Shown: piece after piece, positions 46,329-58,677 of the stretch
Layout: each line of letters opens with the position of its first letter
Numbering within the stretch: position 1 is the stretch's first letter
DNA from: Trichinella spiralis
Lineage: Eukaryota > Nematoda > Enoplea > Trichinellida > Trichinellidae
Direction of reading: 5' to 3'
DNA length: 64,000 nt
NCBI GenBank assembly: GCA_000181795.3
Contig: CM012954.1
Location: forward strand, 5,741,724 to 5,805,723
The notes under the pieces: model-generated
Databases searched by the model: none
What the model was told of the DNA's origin: nothing
The model's input: only the letters and a program-made list of their open reading frames with translations
Made by a program: the position numbers and the translations under genes

Positions 46329-48200
46329 TTTTTCTCGGCTATTGTAAGTTTGAAAAATTTGATGAAGTGAAAAACAATTCTTTTCTCTTTTCTTCGTTCA
46401 CTTTGCTTCTTTTACGCAACATTTTATTTTCAATGGAATGCCAGTGCGTGCGTTTCAAATGAATTATTCTACACTTGCTCTACTTCTTTTAATAAATAAT
46501 TATACAACGGTGGAAAATTTTGCCATGCGTTTTAATGCATAATCAATTCAACTGCTGAAATAGTTTGCATTCATTCTACGAAATTTTGTCAACTCTATTT
46601 CATCTTCTATCTGTTTTGTGATATCACTTGAAATTGTTTAAACTTTTATTCTTTAAACAAAAAGCATTGTATTTAACCTTAATTTAAAATGAAAATTTAA
46701 GTATTGAAATTATTTTTTTTACTTTATAGTCAACGGGGATCGTTGGTGAATATGTTTTTAAATTATTTTTTAATAAAAAAACAGCAAGTTTTGTGGCAGT
46801 TTTGCAAAGAATTTGATTGTGTATTATTTAGTATAAAGTATTCATATTATCTGAACTTGACTTTCTTCAATGATCGTCATGTACGTATACTGTAGAAATT
46901 CTTTTATCTTGCCGATTTTGTTTTTTTTATTTAAATGAATATAAATTTTTTTCGATAGCAGTTTATTTTAAAATAAAGAAAAACATACGGTGATAAAATT
47001 TCAAATTAAGCTATGTAAAGAAGTGCATTTTTTAAACTTTTATATTACATTCGAATGATTTGTTCGTGGTGGAAAAAATGTTTGTTTTTTTATTGCAGAT
47101 TAAAGTTTTTTCATAAACAGTGAATCTTAAGCATTCTCAAGATGAACTTGAAAATTCTGATGCGATAAAGTGACAGTAATCAACAAAAATAAGTTAAACG
47201 TCATAAACAATGTCGTCTTGTTTGCCAACCTGTTAATCATATCACCGATACAGTTGTTTATCTGTTTATTGTCAAGTTTCATTTAACATGGCTTTTGCAA
47301 AAACGTATTTTGACGGTTTGTTTTTGAAATCAAACTGTTTACTTGAAACTCGTTTATCATAGCATGTTTAAAAAAAGTATATATAATAATGGTTAAATGA
47401 ACTAATGCAAACTCTGTACATATTGATAAGATAGGTTTGCAGTTTTTCAAATGTTGACTTTCGAGCACGGCTCAGCCATTGCACCGGACAAAAATGCTTG
47501 TCGTCACGGTATTTTTCACTTTCAATTATATCAATTATATGTAAATAATAAAAAAAACGAATTTAAATATATTTTTTGAATAAATATTAATAGACATTTT
47601 TAATAAAAAGAACTCATTCGTTGAAAAATACTAACCGAAATTATACAATTTTTTCGATTTTTAAAAATATTTTTTAAATTTATTATATTAAAAAAACAGT
47701 TTGATAATTTCTAAAATAATATTTTGTTTAATGCGAAGATTGTTGTTTGGTCATTTATTATTCATTATTCAACGCAAGTTGTTGCTCCATGAAGTAAACA
47801 AGAAGAATACGATACTGTTAAAGATTCACTTTTTGTTAATGGATAAAATTAATGCATTTATGTATTGATTTGAATTACAATTTTCATCGAAATGTGAGAA
47901 ATATTTTACCGATAGTAATTTGATTTTTTAAAATTAGAACATGATGTTTAAAATACTACCTACTTTTCTATATTTTTTAATGTACAGTATCAATTTGCCT
48001 CATCGAGCGTTTAATTGTAAACATAGCAGCGTTTGCTCGTCATTTGGTAGTTTATAATTTGTTAGAGCTTGTTGTTTTTGTTTCAATTTTAGAGTTACTG
48101 TTTTTCTACAACATTACTGTGCTTTGTTATTCTGCTTTGACAACGTGACTGACGTAAACGATTTTGTTCACTGCTTTGTGTGTGTAGTTGTTGTTATTTT
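46329..48200. other. Intergenic, no gene supported
   Basis: AT-rich sequence before the PPM1 5' exon; only short random-looking frames. Confidence 0.5.
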
Positions 48201-48297
48201 GTAGGTACTGTTTTGCTTTTATCGGCTGCGGTTGATCTCACATCTGTGCAATGATGAATGCATTTTGCCATTGTTGAACTTATCGTTCACTAACAAG
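48200..48297 (+). other. Probable 5' UTR exon of PPM1 (start approximate)
   Basis: A donor (AAG then GTAAAT at 48298) pairs with the acceptor at 48515-48516. The segment contains a short upstream open frame, MMNAFCHC then stop. The transcription start is not visible. Confidence 0.4.
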
Positions 48298-48591
48298 GTA
48301 AATAAATTTGTGGAGAAAGAAGTTTTTTTCATTGTTTTTTTTATCACATTTCTCCAATGATTTGGTTGTTCTAGCGAAAAATTTTCATGTTGTTTAATGT
48401 GATGATATTTTTAGGTGCAGTTTTGTTGTATGCCATTTTTTGTAACTTTATTTGGTCAACGTTTTTTTGCTTATTGAAAATTTTAACGTATCGTCGCGTC
48501 TGTTTGTTGTTTGCAGAGTGACTTGAATATTTTCGAACTGACACAGAGAGGGCTGTGGCTTTTTTGTCATTTTGTGCTGCTGTTCGGTTCG

Positions 48592-51095
48592 ATGGGAACC
48601 TATTTAGACAAACCTCGGGTGGAGAAGACTAACGAGTCGGGAGCTGGCCAGGATTTGAAATATGGCGTTGCAACAATGCAAGGGTGGCGAATTGAAATGG
48701 AAGACGCCCACATTGCGTGCACCAACCTTCCGGAGCCGTTGAAGCATTGGAGCTTTTTTGCCGTATTCGACGGACACGCGGGGCATAGAGTGGCCCGCTA
48801 CGCTGCCGCAAATCTTCTCGAAGTTGTTCTCAACACGACAGAACTCGTGGAATTGAAAAGGCTGTTGCAGGGTGAGTGCTTTATTTTTTTTTCAACTAAA
48901 TTTGCATTTTATAATTACAATCGTTGTTTATCATTAAATAAATTTTTATTGGCACAATTGCAATCTCTCCCATCTATGTATGTTTCTGCTTTCATCAGAG
49001 CTATATTTTTTCGCTATATTCTTGTTTCCCATTGTTTACCGTATTTGACCTTTCCCAAGTGCTGTCTAGACATATGGCAGCGTTTGAAAAAAGAAAAACG
49101 TCTACCATGTTCTACTACTTTTGAAATTGCCGGTTTCTTGTTGACAATTTTTATGATAATTATATTTTCAGCTTTTTAGAAAAAAAAACTTTCTAATCAG
49201 TAAGAAGCAATTTTGATTTTTTTTTTCAAATTTATTTTGGTGCATAATCGTTGTTTCACTGTTAATATTTATATGGTTTTTAAAGTTTAATTTGAATCTA
49301 TAATTGGCCAGTTTATCGTTTAATCAATTTTGAATACTTTCATTAGTGTGGCGTGAATATTGATTGCCGTGTAGTTGCATTATGATTTTTGATGAATTGA
49401 TTTTGACACAGATCAGCATTGCGCATTACAATTCAATTACTCACATGTTTTTCAGTACGGCGAATTCAGTATATGAAAGCCACATGTTGTTTGTGCATGA
49501 TGTGCATTATTAGATGATTTTGAATTTTGTTCACTGGAAGAAGATGTACGTTTTACGTCATAAACATATAAATATGTGTGTGTGTGTTTGTGTGTATGTG
49601 GAAAATTTTTCTCAACTGTCTACTGATTGATGATTAGAAAGAAGTAAACGACAATTGGTAATAGTAGTAGTAGTGGTAGTTGATGCAGAATAATTTATTG
49701 CTTCGTTTCGTTTTTATGGTCCCTTGCAATTACAGTATCACTGTAAGACTGTCAAGAAGTAAAAACGATCAGGTATAAAATAAATAAGCATACGAATAAT
49801 GGTATTATCGAAACGAACCAGTTATTCGAATACTTGTAGAAAGTGTCCGTGAAATAGCGTGTGTAGTTTTTTGTTGTCTGATGTGATGATTTGTTTATAA
49901 AAATTTGTTTAAATGAAAATAAAATTATTAAATTTGTTGAAGATAATGGTGGACGAGAAGAGGATGTGTTGAATGAAAAAGAGATTGAATTAGTGAAGCA
50001 AGGCTTGCGTTCGGCGTTTTTACAACTCGACGAACAGATGCGTCTGTTGCCAGAGTTGAGTGGCGACACGGAAAAATCCGGCAGTACTGTAGTATGCGCG
50101 ATGATCAGCCCCGGTCACATATTTGTGGCCAATTTGGGCGACAGCCGGGCGTTGGTCTGCTGCGCCGGCAAAGTGTCGTTCGCCACCGAAGATCACAAAC
50201 CCTATTTGCCAAAGGAACGGTGCCGCATCGTCAACGCCGGCGGTTCGGTGATGATCGACCGTGTCAACGGCAGTTTGGCCGTGTCGCGTGCTTTGGGCGA
50301 CTACGAGTACAAAAATGTCGACGGCCTGAACGCCTGCGAGCAGTTGGTCAGTCCCGAGCCGGATTTGTACGTTATCGAACGAACCAACGATGGTGATGAG
50401 CAGGAACAATTTTTGCTGCTCGCCTGCGACGGCGTGTTCGACGTGATGACCAATCAGGAGCTGTGCGATTTCATCCTCTCTCGGCTACGGGTTAGTCACA
50501 ATTTGGAAATTATCTGCAACGAAATCCTCGATTCCTGCTTGTCGAAAGTATAAAATATGCATTTTGGGAAAAAAAATAATAATTATTATTATTATTACAG
50601 GACAGTAGAGATAATATGAGCGTTGTGTTGGTCGCGTTTCCAGGAGCACCAAAGATTTGCGAGAAAGCGTTGGAACGTGAAATGCAGTTGGAAAGTTTAC
50701 TAAGAGAAAAAATCGAAGGTTACCTCCACTTCCCAGCAAACTATTGTTTATTTTAATAATCTATTTTTGCAGCTGTATTTCAACAGAGTGACAATCCAGA
50801 GACGGTCACTTATCAACAAGTTGTCTCTTGTTTGATGCGTGAAGAGATTCCCGGAGCGCCGTGCGGCACAGGCATGCATGCATTGTAAGTTTTATTATTA
50901 TTATTATTATTATGTAAATGTGGGCGAAAAGCCTAATTTTCTTTTTTTTATTGAATATTTACATTCAGACGTGGAAAATTGGAAAACATTTTGGAAACAA
51001 TTCGCAGAGGAATTTCAAACGCAACAGCTAACAACAACAACAAGAACAGCAACCCAGTTGAAAACAACACTGAAGAAACGGATATGCAAAGTTGA
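48592..51095 (+). CDS. PPM1: PP2C-family Ser/Thr phosphatase, PPM1A/PPM1B type
   Basis: Metal-dependent phosphatase that switches off stress-kinase and other phospho-signals. Five phase-consistent exons: 48592-48871, 49943-50547, 50601-50718, 50773-50884, 50969-51095, giving 413 residues (human PPM1A 382). The start MGTYLDKP matches MGAFLDKP and keeps Gly2 for N-myristoylation. PP2C motifs are complete: RIEMEDAH, FFAVFDGHAGHRVA (metal-binding Asp and Gly), SGSTVVCAMI, GDSRALV, VNGSLAVSRALGDYEYK, LLACDGVFDVM and SRDNMSVVLVAFP. The C-terminal extension (last two exons) holds the PPM1A/B-type helical region and ends in an Asn-rich tail. Intron 1 is 1.07 kb. The reading frame is open upstream of the ATG to the acceptor at 48516, but conservation favours the ATG at 48592. 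Confidence 0.95.
49574..49592. repeat. (TG)n tract in PPM1 intron 1
   Basis: Short, slightly interrupted TG run. Confidence 0.7.
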
Positions 51096-51726
51096 TGATT
51101 TATTTCTACAGTATACACACAAGCAGTATATCTTCAATATTTATATAATGTATATTATTATTTTTTAAATAATCTTCTACGTAGATGATACTTTTTAGCG
51201 AGTTGCTGAAAATGTTTTAAGTTTTTCCAGATGTTCATTCACACCCATTCTTTTTTATTATTTCGACTTTTACCCTCTCCTGTCTATTCAAATTCAAAGA
51301 TGTACTACTACGCACAGGCATACTTTCTGAAACCGACGTTATATAATTTTGTTTGTCAGCATATGTATATTTTTTTTGTTTTTTTAAGATGTACAATTTT
51401 CTAATCTACCGGCAGAATTGACCTTATACGCAATTATATACTATGCAGAGATGCGAAATCACGTGATCCCATTTTTCCTTCTTTTTTTTCCCTTTCGTCT
51501 GGTCACAGTTTTTTTAAAAAACATTCTTATAGTAGCTGTAGAGCATGTTTAATTTGCTGAGAAAGTTTTTGTTAAAAGAAAATACTGGTCTTTGAAGATA
51601 TGGAATTCATTTTCTACACTTTGAAGAAAGAAAAAAGTTATTATTCCATGTAACATTAATTTTAATACATTTTTTGTTAATTCATGTTGTGTAGTTCATT
51701 ATCCGCCACAATATGTAATCACCGTA

Positions 51727-51747
51727 TATATATATATATATATATAG
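51727..51747. repeat. (TA)n tract
   Basis: About ten TA units in the spacer between PPM1 and the convergent EF-hand gene. Confidence 0.85.
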
Positions 51748-51893
51748 TCCTGATGTGTGTGAGTGTGTATGTAAGCGCTCAAGCTCAAAGTATGTAAGTT
51801 CTTTTTTTGCAAAAATGAAAGCAGCGAAATCTCAAGAATAAAGACACTGCGGTGCGTAAGAAGCGTTCCACGTATATGTACATATATTGTGAT

Positions 51894-53350
51894 TTAAAGA
51901 GAAGGAGGAGGAGGTGGTGGTGGTGGTGAAGCAGTTTTTGAAAATTTGGTGGATTTCGACGAAATACTGGCTTCGTGCTTCGGTACACAACAACTAGCCC
52001 AAACAGCTTGAAAATCTGCAACGAGTAAACCAACAGTGCAGTGTTTTAATTGATTCATTGAATTTATTTTGCAGAACCAATAGGATACAAAAAAACCCAA
52101 ATGTTGTTACCTTCAAAGCTGATCAAGCCATCCTTGTCATTGTCGGTGCTGGTCAATATGGCCAGCACTTCTTCGTCGGACACTGGATCGCCCAAATCGT
52201 TCAGGACATTTTTCAATTCTTCTGCAGTGATATATCCATCTCCGTCTCGATCGAATATCTTGAACAACGAAAAAAAAATTTTTTTCTATAATATTTTTAC
52301 CATAATGAAGAAAATCCACTTTAAAAGTTTCTTTCAATTCCATGCGCTCTTCATCCGATTCAACTTCACACGTCATCAGTGGAAACAGAGCGTCGAAATC
52401 CACCTCTTCAGTACCTGTTGAATTGGAAAAAATTTGTTTGGTAATTTTTCACACAGTTGCATAGAACGAATTGCAGAAAAGAGAAAATTAGCATAAAACA
52501 AAAACCATCGCCGGCAATTTCTCGCATTGCGTGCAGCAGTTCGTCCACCGAATGGGGTATTCCGAGCCGGAGCATTTTGATGCTGAAATCTTCGGCCGTG
52601 ACTACACCGTCGCCGTTGGCATCCAAACCGCGGAATGCTTCTTCACACTGGGCAAGCGTCTCTTCGCATCTGTGGAAACGATCCGCCTGCAGAAGAGAAG
52701 AAATTGTGTTCTTCGCATTAAGCTCTGACGTAAGCGAAATCAAATTTTTCTCAAATAAATATATAAGGAACAATTTTTATCCTACTTTTTTAAATATGTT
52801 CGCATCTACTGATGAGATCATGCTATCTATATATGTAAGTATATTTGATGAGAAAGGCAGAGATTTCTTTGTTTCGTACCAACAATCAAAGCAGAGCAGA
52901 GCACAAAGTAAAATTGAACAAATTCAGTGCACCAATTGCAATTTGCAACAATTTTTGATTGCTTTCTGTTGCAAAGCGATCAATATCGTTCGCGAAATCA
53001 GCAAACGCGTTCGTTGTTGTTCATCAAACTGCGTTTCACAAATAAAAACTCACGTGCTCTACACGTGCATATCTTACTTGCTGCAACTGCATTTTCAAAC
53101 CCTATTCCTATCTCACGCTGATTCACTGATATGCATATACTTATATATTTATTTATTTATTTATATATGTGGGACATTTACGTCATTACGATTGATAATT
53201 TTCCAGTTTTATTCTTATTAATCAAATATAGAATATTTAAATTTTTTCAATAAATACGTATTGAACAACAATATAATTTCTACTCACCGATTTCAACATT
53301 TCCATCATAGTTTGCGATGAATCGACGGCGCTTGTAGATGCCGTAGCCAT
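51894..53350 (-). CDS. Calmodulin-like EF-hand protein with poly-Pro C-terminus
   Basis: Five phase-consistent exons: 53288-53350, 52506-52686, 52320-52414, 52111-52258, 51894-52015, giving 202 residues. The architecture is calmodulin-like with a 30-residue N-terminal extension. Loop 1 (DANGDGVVTAED) and, in the second half, loops DRDGDGYITAEE and DNDKDGLISFED keep the calcium ligands and the invariant Gly. The expected second loop (around EVDFDALFPLM) is degenerate, so three active sites are predicted. The KETFKIFDRDGDGYI spacing matches calmodulin and troponin C. The tail is Ser/Lys-rich and ends with eight prolines then SL, which is unusual for this family and could bind SH3, WW or profilin. 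The third donor (GTGGAT) is non-consensus but fixed by phase and homology. Confidence 0.88.
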
Positions 53351-53726
53351 TTATTTCTCTTTATGTGATTGTTGTCTTTTATAAATAATCTGAAAAAATA
53401 TGTATATATTCATATGAATAATGTAATATTTGCTTTCATTTTTTTCTATTTCAACGTTGAACAAACGCGAGCAAAATGGTTGAAAAAATTCCAATTATTG
53501 CTTATGTGCGTGTTCGATGATTGATCAAACATACACACACAAAACAACAACACGTTGTGTATAAAATGTATCAAAATGGGATAAATTAGATAAATATAAT
53601 GGCTACTGGTGTAGATGATGGAAAAGTGACGAACGTTGTTGTCAGTTCCTTTGTCTTTGATACTTTAAAGTCAGCGATTTGATGACAAGCCAATTTTTAA
53701 ACTGAAACACAAACAGGTCAGCAGAA

Positions 53727-54023
53727 ATGTTAACAGCATTCACTAATGGTTCACTGTGCATAATTAGTCTGTCGTACATCATCACTACAATGTCCGGTTG
53801 TATAATTTTATTCAAGCAAACAGAACCAGATCAACACGTATATATATATATATCTGTGTGCTATTGCTGTTGCTTTGTACTTCTGCATTTTTTTCTGAAC
53901 TTTTTTGTTCCCTTTTGTAATAGAAGGAAGCATGTGATGCATGGGTTATTCAACTGCTGCTTCAACAACGGCAGTGACGTCGACAACTACACGATGGACG
54001 ATGGAAAACTGTGCTTCTGCTGA
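53727..54023 (+). CDS. Candidate short ORF, uncertain
   Basis: A 98-codon frame whose 3' part encodes MHGLFNCCFNNGSDVDNY and ends CFC; the middle is low-complexity and looks intronic (donor at 53838, acceptor at 53923). The 3' part overlaps an open frame on the opposite strand. No homologue recognised. Confidence 0.2.
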   Translation: MLTAFTNGSLCIISLSYIITTMSGCIILFKQTEPDQHVYIYISVCYCCCFVLLHFFLNFFVPFCNRRKHVMHGLFNCCFNNGSDVDNYTMDDGKLCFC

Positions 54024-54222
54024 TGCTGTTGAAATTCGATGAGAATGATGATGACCGTGCCTGGCACGGACATTTTGTCCGATCAAACCAAGCAGCTTAA
54101 CACCATTCGCACGACCTGAAGCACACGCAACCGCAAAAACAATATTATGTATATACATATATATTATATGCGAAGCGAAATCGAATGTCCCATTCTTCAA
54201 CGCTTGTTCATAATTAAATCGG

Positions 54223-54256
54223 ATAATAATAATAATAATTATTATTATTATTATTA
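54223..54256. repeat. (AAT)n-(ATT)n palindrome
   Basis: AAT units run directly into ATT units, giving a near-perfect inverted repeat able to form a hairpin. Confidence 0.85.
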
Positions 54257-55080
54257 GCATGAAGTCGCGTTCATTATTTTCCTTTCAAGGAACGACGAGA
54301 TTTTTAAATTAAACTTCACCATTTCTTTAATTTCAAATGTCACTTTTGATTATTGATGCAAATTTTTTCAAAACATGTTTTGTTTTCCATTTATATTGGA
54401 CGGATGCTTTTTGCAAAATTTTTCCTATTTTGTACAAATTAATATGCAGTTCTTTTGTTTTTTTTTGGTATTCACTGTCCAGTCAATTACACACATATAT
54501 CATTTACTGCACATTAAATCATGTAATAATCGATCGATTGAAACATCTTTAATAATAACAATTTTACTCCTTGTCCACTGCACAGCACAGGTACAAAAAA
54601 TGATAAAACGTGTGCTTCTTTTCGAAGAGTTCAATCATTGGAATTACGTAATTGCTAACTAATTCACATCTCACCGTCAACTTGCCTAGAGTTTGACAAA
54701 GACAATGCTTTTTTTCTCTTCAGAATATCCCACATCTATAGAAATACTATAATTTGAAAATGAAAACTCGAATCTGTTAATTGAATATTTCATTTTTTTA
54801 ATTGACAAGTAAAAGATCTGAACAATTGATTAGACAAAAAATATTAAAAACATTTATCAATAATAAATAATTTAAATGAAATGTACATTAGTGAAAAATT
54901 ATATAAGCTAAGAAAAATTTCTTTGTTGCATTGAGTGAATTACAAAAATATTTGAATAAAAGAAAATGATTTTCAAGTAATATCATTTTCTATAGAATCC
55001 GTACGACAACGTGGCAAAGAATTGACGTTTGAGGTTAACATCATTTATTGCTGTCATTTTTTCCTTCATTGCTACCGAGA
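54257..55080. other. Intergenic, TRAM1 upstream region
   Basis: AT-rich; no coding segment supported. A pyrimidine tract and AG end one base before the TRAM1 ATG (55081). Confidence 0.5.
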
Positions 55081-57025
55081 ATGTCTCGTTTTGCTGTCGG
55101 TCGGAAACCAAATAAAAATGCATCCGTATTTAGTCAAGAATTTATTATTCAAAATCATGCGGACATCGTATCATGCATTGTGATGCTTTTTGTCATTGCT
55201 ATGACATTTAAAGCTACCTCGTCTATAGCGACAACGTTCGTCATTTTACAACACAACGCAACCGATATTAATGGTAAATATATAGTTATTATTGAATTAT
55301 TTTTTTTGTCATGAATATTCTACGATAATTATTATTACTTTTTTAAATACCAGCTCAGTTTTGAATTTTAGACAAAAACCAACAATGGTTGTATTATAAT
55401 GGATGGAAGGATATAGCTGCAGTTTTCTTTTACACACTGGCAACTATAATTGTTCATGCCGTAATTCAAGAATATGTCGTTGATAAGTTACATCGAAAAG
55501 TTCATTTGTCCAAAACAAAGATGGTCAAATTTAACGAATCCGGGCAAATGGTTTTCTTTTCGCTCGCTTCAGTCCTCTACGCCGGCTATATTATTAGTCA
55601 GGTTGGTTTGTTTATATTTCCAACTGTTTGATTGTTAATGGTCGTCTTTCGATATAGTATGGACTTTTTACATCTATCAGTTCGTTGTGGGACAAATATC
55701 CTTCTGCACATATGATAATGCCACTACATCTGAAATTGTTTTTCATTTTGCAGGTATGTTATTTGAAATTGTTACAACATTACAATGATGACTTCTCATA
55801 ATTGACAATTCATTGGTATGTAAAAAAAATTCATCCATGGAATACAGCATTGCTTCATTTCGAAAAATTATTTATCAGTTTTCAAAAATTTGTCAAATTT
55901 TATATTCAATAATTCTTATTTTATGAGCATATAAATTTTGAAGAAAACTGCATATCAGTGATGTAACTGTCTGGGCTGTAGGAAAGAGTTGTTCTCTGTT
56001 TTTAAGATCATGTTTATTTACCTATGGTGACGTTGAACAAGTTGCCAGCAAAACTGATGATGTGCATAGTGAAAATGACAGTTTCCTGTAATACTGTATT
56101 TAAAAAGAGATGCAAGTTCAATAGCATGCTAGGGAGCAGGTTTATTATAATTGTTGATGTGTTTCAGAATATTTTGATTTTAATTTATTGTTTTTCATTT
56201 TCAAAATTATTACTGAACACGGTCTCAACTCTTAGATTGCTTACTGGTTGCATATATATCCAGAATTTTATTTTTCGAAATCAAAAAAAGATGAAATCCG
56301 TTCTCGTAGTGTTGTCGCATTAATTTATTTGCTGTTCATCACATTTGCTTATGCTTTCAAGTAAGTGAAAAGTGTGATCACGGGACGAGATGTTTTACGA
56401 TGATTAAAAATTATTGTTTATTTAGTTTCAATCGTGTAGCACTTTGTATATTATTGCTACACTACACCGCAGAGTTTATTTTCCACGTATGCAGGTTGGC
56501 TTACTTTGCTGAAAAGAAATACATCTCAACCCCAGGGTACGCTCACACGCATTTGTGTATATGCGTTTTGATTATTTATTTTAAAAATTATAAATTTTAG
56601 TTTCAAACTTTGGAACGTTGTTTTTGTCACTGTACGACTTGGGTGCGCTAGTTTGGCTGTACTTACATTTTGGTATGGTCTTCGTTCATATGAAACGCCC
56701 AGTTTTGATCCTACAACAGGAAACTATAATACAAGATTTCTGAGGATCAATTCACTGTTATCCGTTTGTGCATGTCAAGCGTGGATGATGTGGAATTTTA
56801 TCCACTTTCATTTGAAACGTGCTCGTGAGCGTGCAGCTGCTCAGAGGTCTAGATATCAGTTGAAAGCGAACAAAAAGAAAAGTATATTTGCATTTGAGTG
56901 CGCCTATGTTATGCAAATTTTTGTTTTGCTTGGTTTCAGGCAAGAAAGTCGACGCTGAAGTTAATCATTTATCCGAAGCAGATCAGGATATTGGAAGACA
57001 GCAGAAATTGAAAAAAGTGAACTGA
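55081..57025 (+). CDS. TRAM1: Translocating chain-associated membrane protein (TRAM1)
   Basis: ER multispanning protein of the TLC superfamily that sits at the Sec61 translocon and helps nascent secretory and membrane chains enter the lipid phase. Seven phase-consistent exons: 55081-55273, 55372-55601, 55658-55753, 56236-56360, 56426-56536, 56601-56881, 56940-57025, giving 373 residues (human TRAM1 374). Diagnostic blocks are EFIIQNHADIVSCIVMLF, HAVIQEYVVDKLHRKVHLSK, FNESGQMVFFSLASVLY, IAYWLHIYPEFYFSKSKKD and LHYTAEFIFHVCRLAYF. The C-terminus is Lys-rich and cytosolic (KANKKK, ending KLKKVN) but has no canonical KKxx signal. An in-frame ATG at 55048 would add 11 residues; the one at 55081 fits the family. 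Confidence 0.96.
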
Positions 57026-57756
57026 TGCACAAATTTACACGAATAGTTTATTTCATTTTTTTAATTTTGCCTTTTGGGAGAATGCATCGTTTTGTCAGCT
57101 TGCATTTACATGCATGCTCAGTTGTAGTAATGCTAAAATGGAAATACAAAAATTTATCTAGTAATTACGCTCCCGCGTAATGTACTGGGCCTGAAATTAT
57201 CATATTGTCGATTGTCAATTGCTGTATTTCTCCACTTTTTTAAAAAAAAATCCATTTCATCTTGATAAATTCTATACTTTTTCTTTTTTTTTTCAGGAAG
57301 CTTTCTGTTATTGTTTGGTGTTTGAATTATTGTGAGCATTCACGTAGTAAAATTTGTGATGCATTCTAGCAGATCAGATGCAGTCACCAAATTTGACCTC
57401 AGAAGGAAGAGAACCGTGAAAAAAAGGAATTGCAAAGTAGTAGCATTGCTTTTTCTGTTGACAAAATTGCCGTTGAATAGCTCTTTGCATATTAGCCACT
57501 GTTGTGAATGGACAGAATTTCCAATTGCAAGGACGTCGGCTCTTCTGTGGCGTCCATTATCATACATAGTAGCAGTATGTTGTATTGTGTTGTATTGTAT
57601 GATGAAATTGCCTACTCTTCAGGTGGAATATAGTATTGCAGTTGGTGAAGAAAGTTTTTTTCATTCATGAAAAAAGTAAGACACGGTCGTTCAAATAAAT
57701 TCAACAAAGCAAATGCTACTACAAGCGTGGCTTTGTAAATAGTAGCTGTAAACTGT

Positions 57757-57781
57757 GGTCAAGCGTACTTGTCGCTTGACC
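57757..57781. other. Perfect 9-bp stem-loop in 3' UTR of the adjacent - strand gene
   Basis: GGTCAAGCG, a 7-base loop TACTTGT, then CGCTTGACC. It lies 20 bases beyond the stop codon of the 57802-58677 gene. Confidence 0.7.
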
Positions 57782-57801
57782 GCACCACGAAAAGGGTCAC
57801 T

Positions 57802-58677
57802 TCAATGCTCGCAGACGGCCTTGACTAGCAGCAGATGGTCAAATCGACCAGCGATTTGCTGAACAAAACTGACCCTTTTTGAATGGATTTGCGTTTCACT
57901 GTATCCAATTGAGCCTTGTTTGTTTTTTTTTATTTTTAACGAATAATGAAGCAAACAAAACAAGCAGAAGAAGACTAATAATAAAGAAATTCAGACATTC
58001 ACTTGCCTCCAAGAAAATGGTGGCTTACGGTAATGAAGTTTACGATTGAAATTCCGTTCAGGCAATGGTGGTGGTTGGCGTTGCGCATTGCTCACGACAG
58101 GCTGGCGACAGTTAGCTGAGAAATTGTCGTCGATTTCTTCATAAATGTGCACTTCTGGCACCTCGACCACATGTTCAGCTGGCCATACTTTGTCACAGCC
58201 ACTTACGTCGGGCATGTATTCCAAAGGTGATGATGATTGAACAACGCTGAGCAGATTTGTCTTGTCCCCAGGGAATTTCTGTACCTCTTCGACGTCCTGT
58301 TCAACGACAGCAGATTGGGATTCGACAGTGGTCATTTCTGGTATCATATTTTTGAATGTCCAGCGAGTTTCAGGTGTCCATTTGCGGAATATGCTGTCGG
58401 CTGCCAGAATCAAATCCAATTCACTGAGATCATAAAATTCAACTCCACGTTCCAGATCATCCGGTCTGCCGCCGCTGCTTGAACTGTACGTTGTGGACGG
58501 TGCGCTGCTGTATCCAATACTGCTAGCATCGTCCGAGTTGGAGCAATGATCAGAGCACAGTTTGCAGGTGGACAGTTTTCTCTGGCCAACATCCGTCACC
58601 CTGACCGCCGACTGAATGCAAACATTATCACGTAGATTCGATTCTCCATCTATTGTCGAGCATATCTTCTTTTCCAT
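57802..58677 (-). CDS. Unknown cytosolic protein with SH3/SH2-ligand motifs
   Basis: Exon 58003-58677 plus exon 57802-57858 (144-base intron, phase 0) give 243 residues. The N-terminus has a Cys cluster (STCKLCSDHC) followed by Ser-rich sequence. The middle contains ELDLILAADSIFRKWTPETR. The C-terminal third holds IYEEIDD, a YEEI-type SH2 ligand, and QPPPLPERNF, a class-type SH3 ligand, then KPPFSWRQ and a short hydrophobic end DHLLLVKAVCEH. The ATG lies 8 bases after a 3' acceptor, so a 5' UTR intron or spliced leader is likely. No catalytic domain is visible. An adaptor or scaffold role is inferred from the motifs only; I do not recognise the family. Confidence 0.6.

Noticed and set aside
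50020-50409. Minus-strand 129-codon frame
   Set aside because: Antisense to the conserved PP2C catalytic exon.
53946-54260. 104-codon minus frame with a poly-Ile start and an Ala/Val-rich end
   Set aside because: The N-terminal part is a translated microsatellite. The remainder has no conserved domain and overlaps a + strand candidate.
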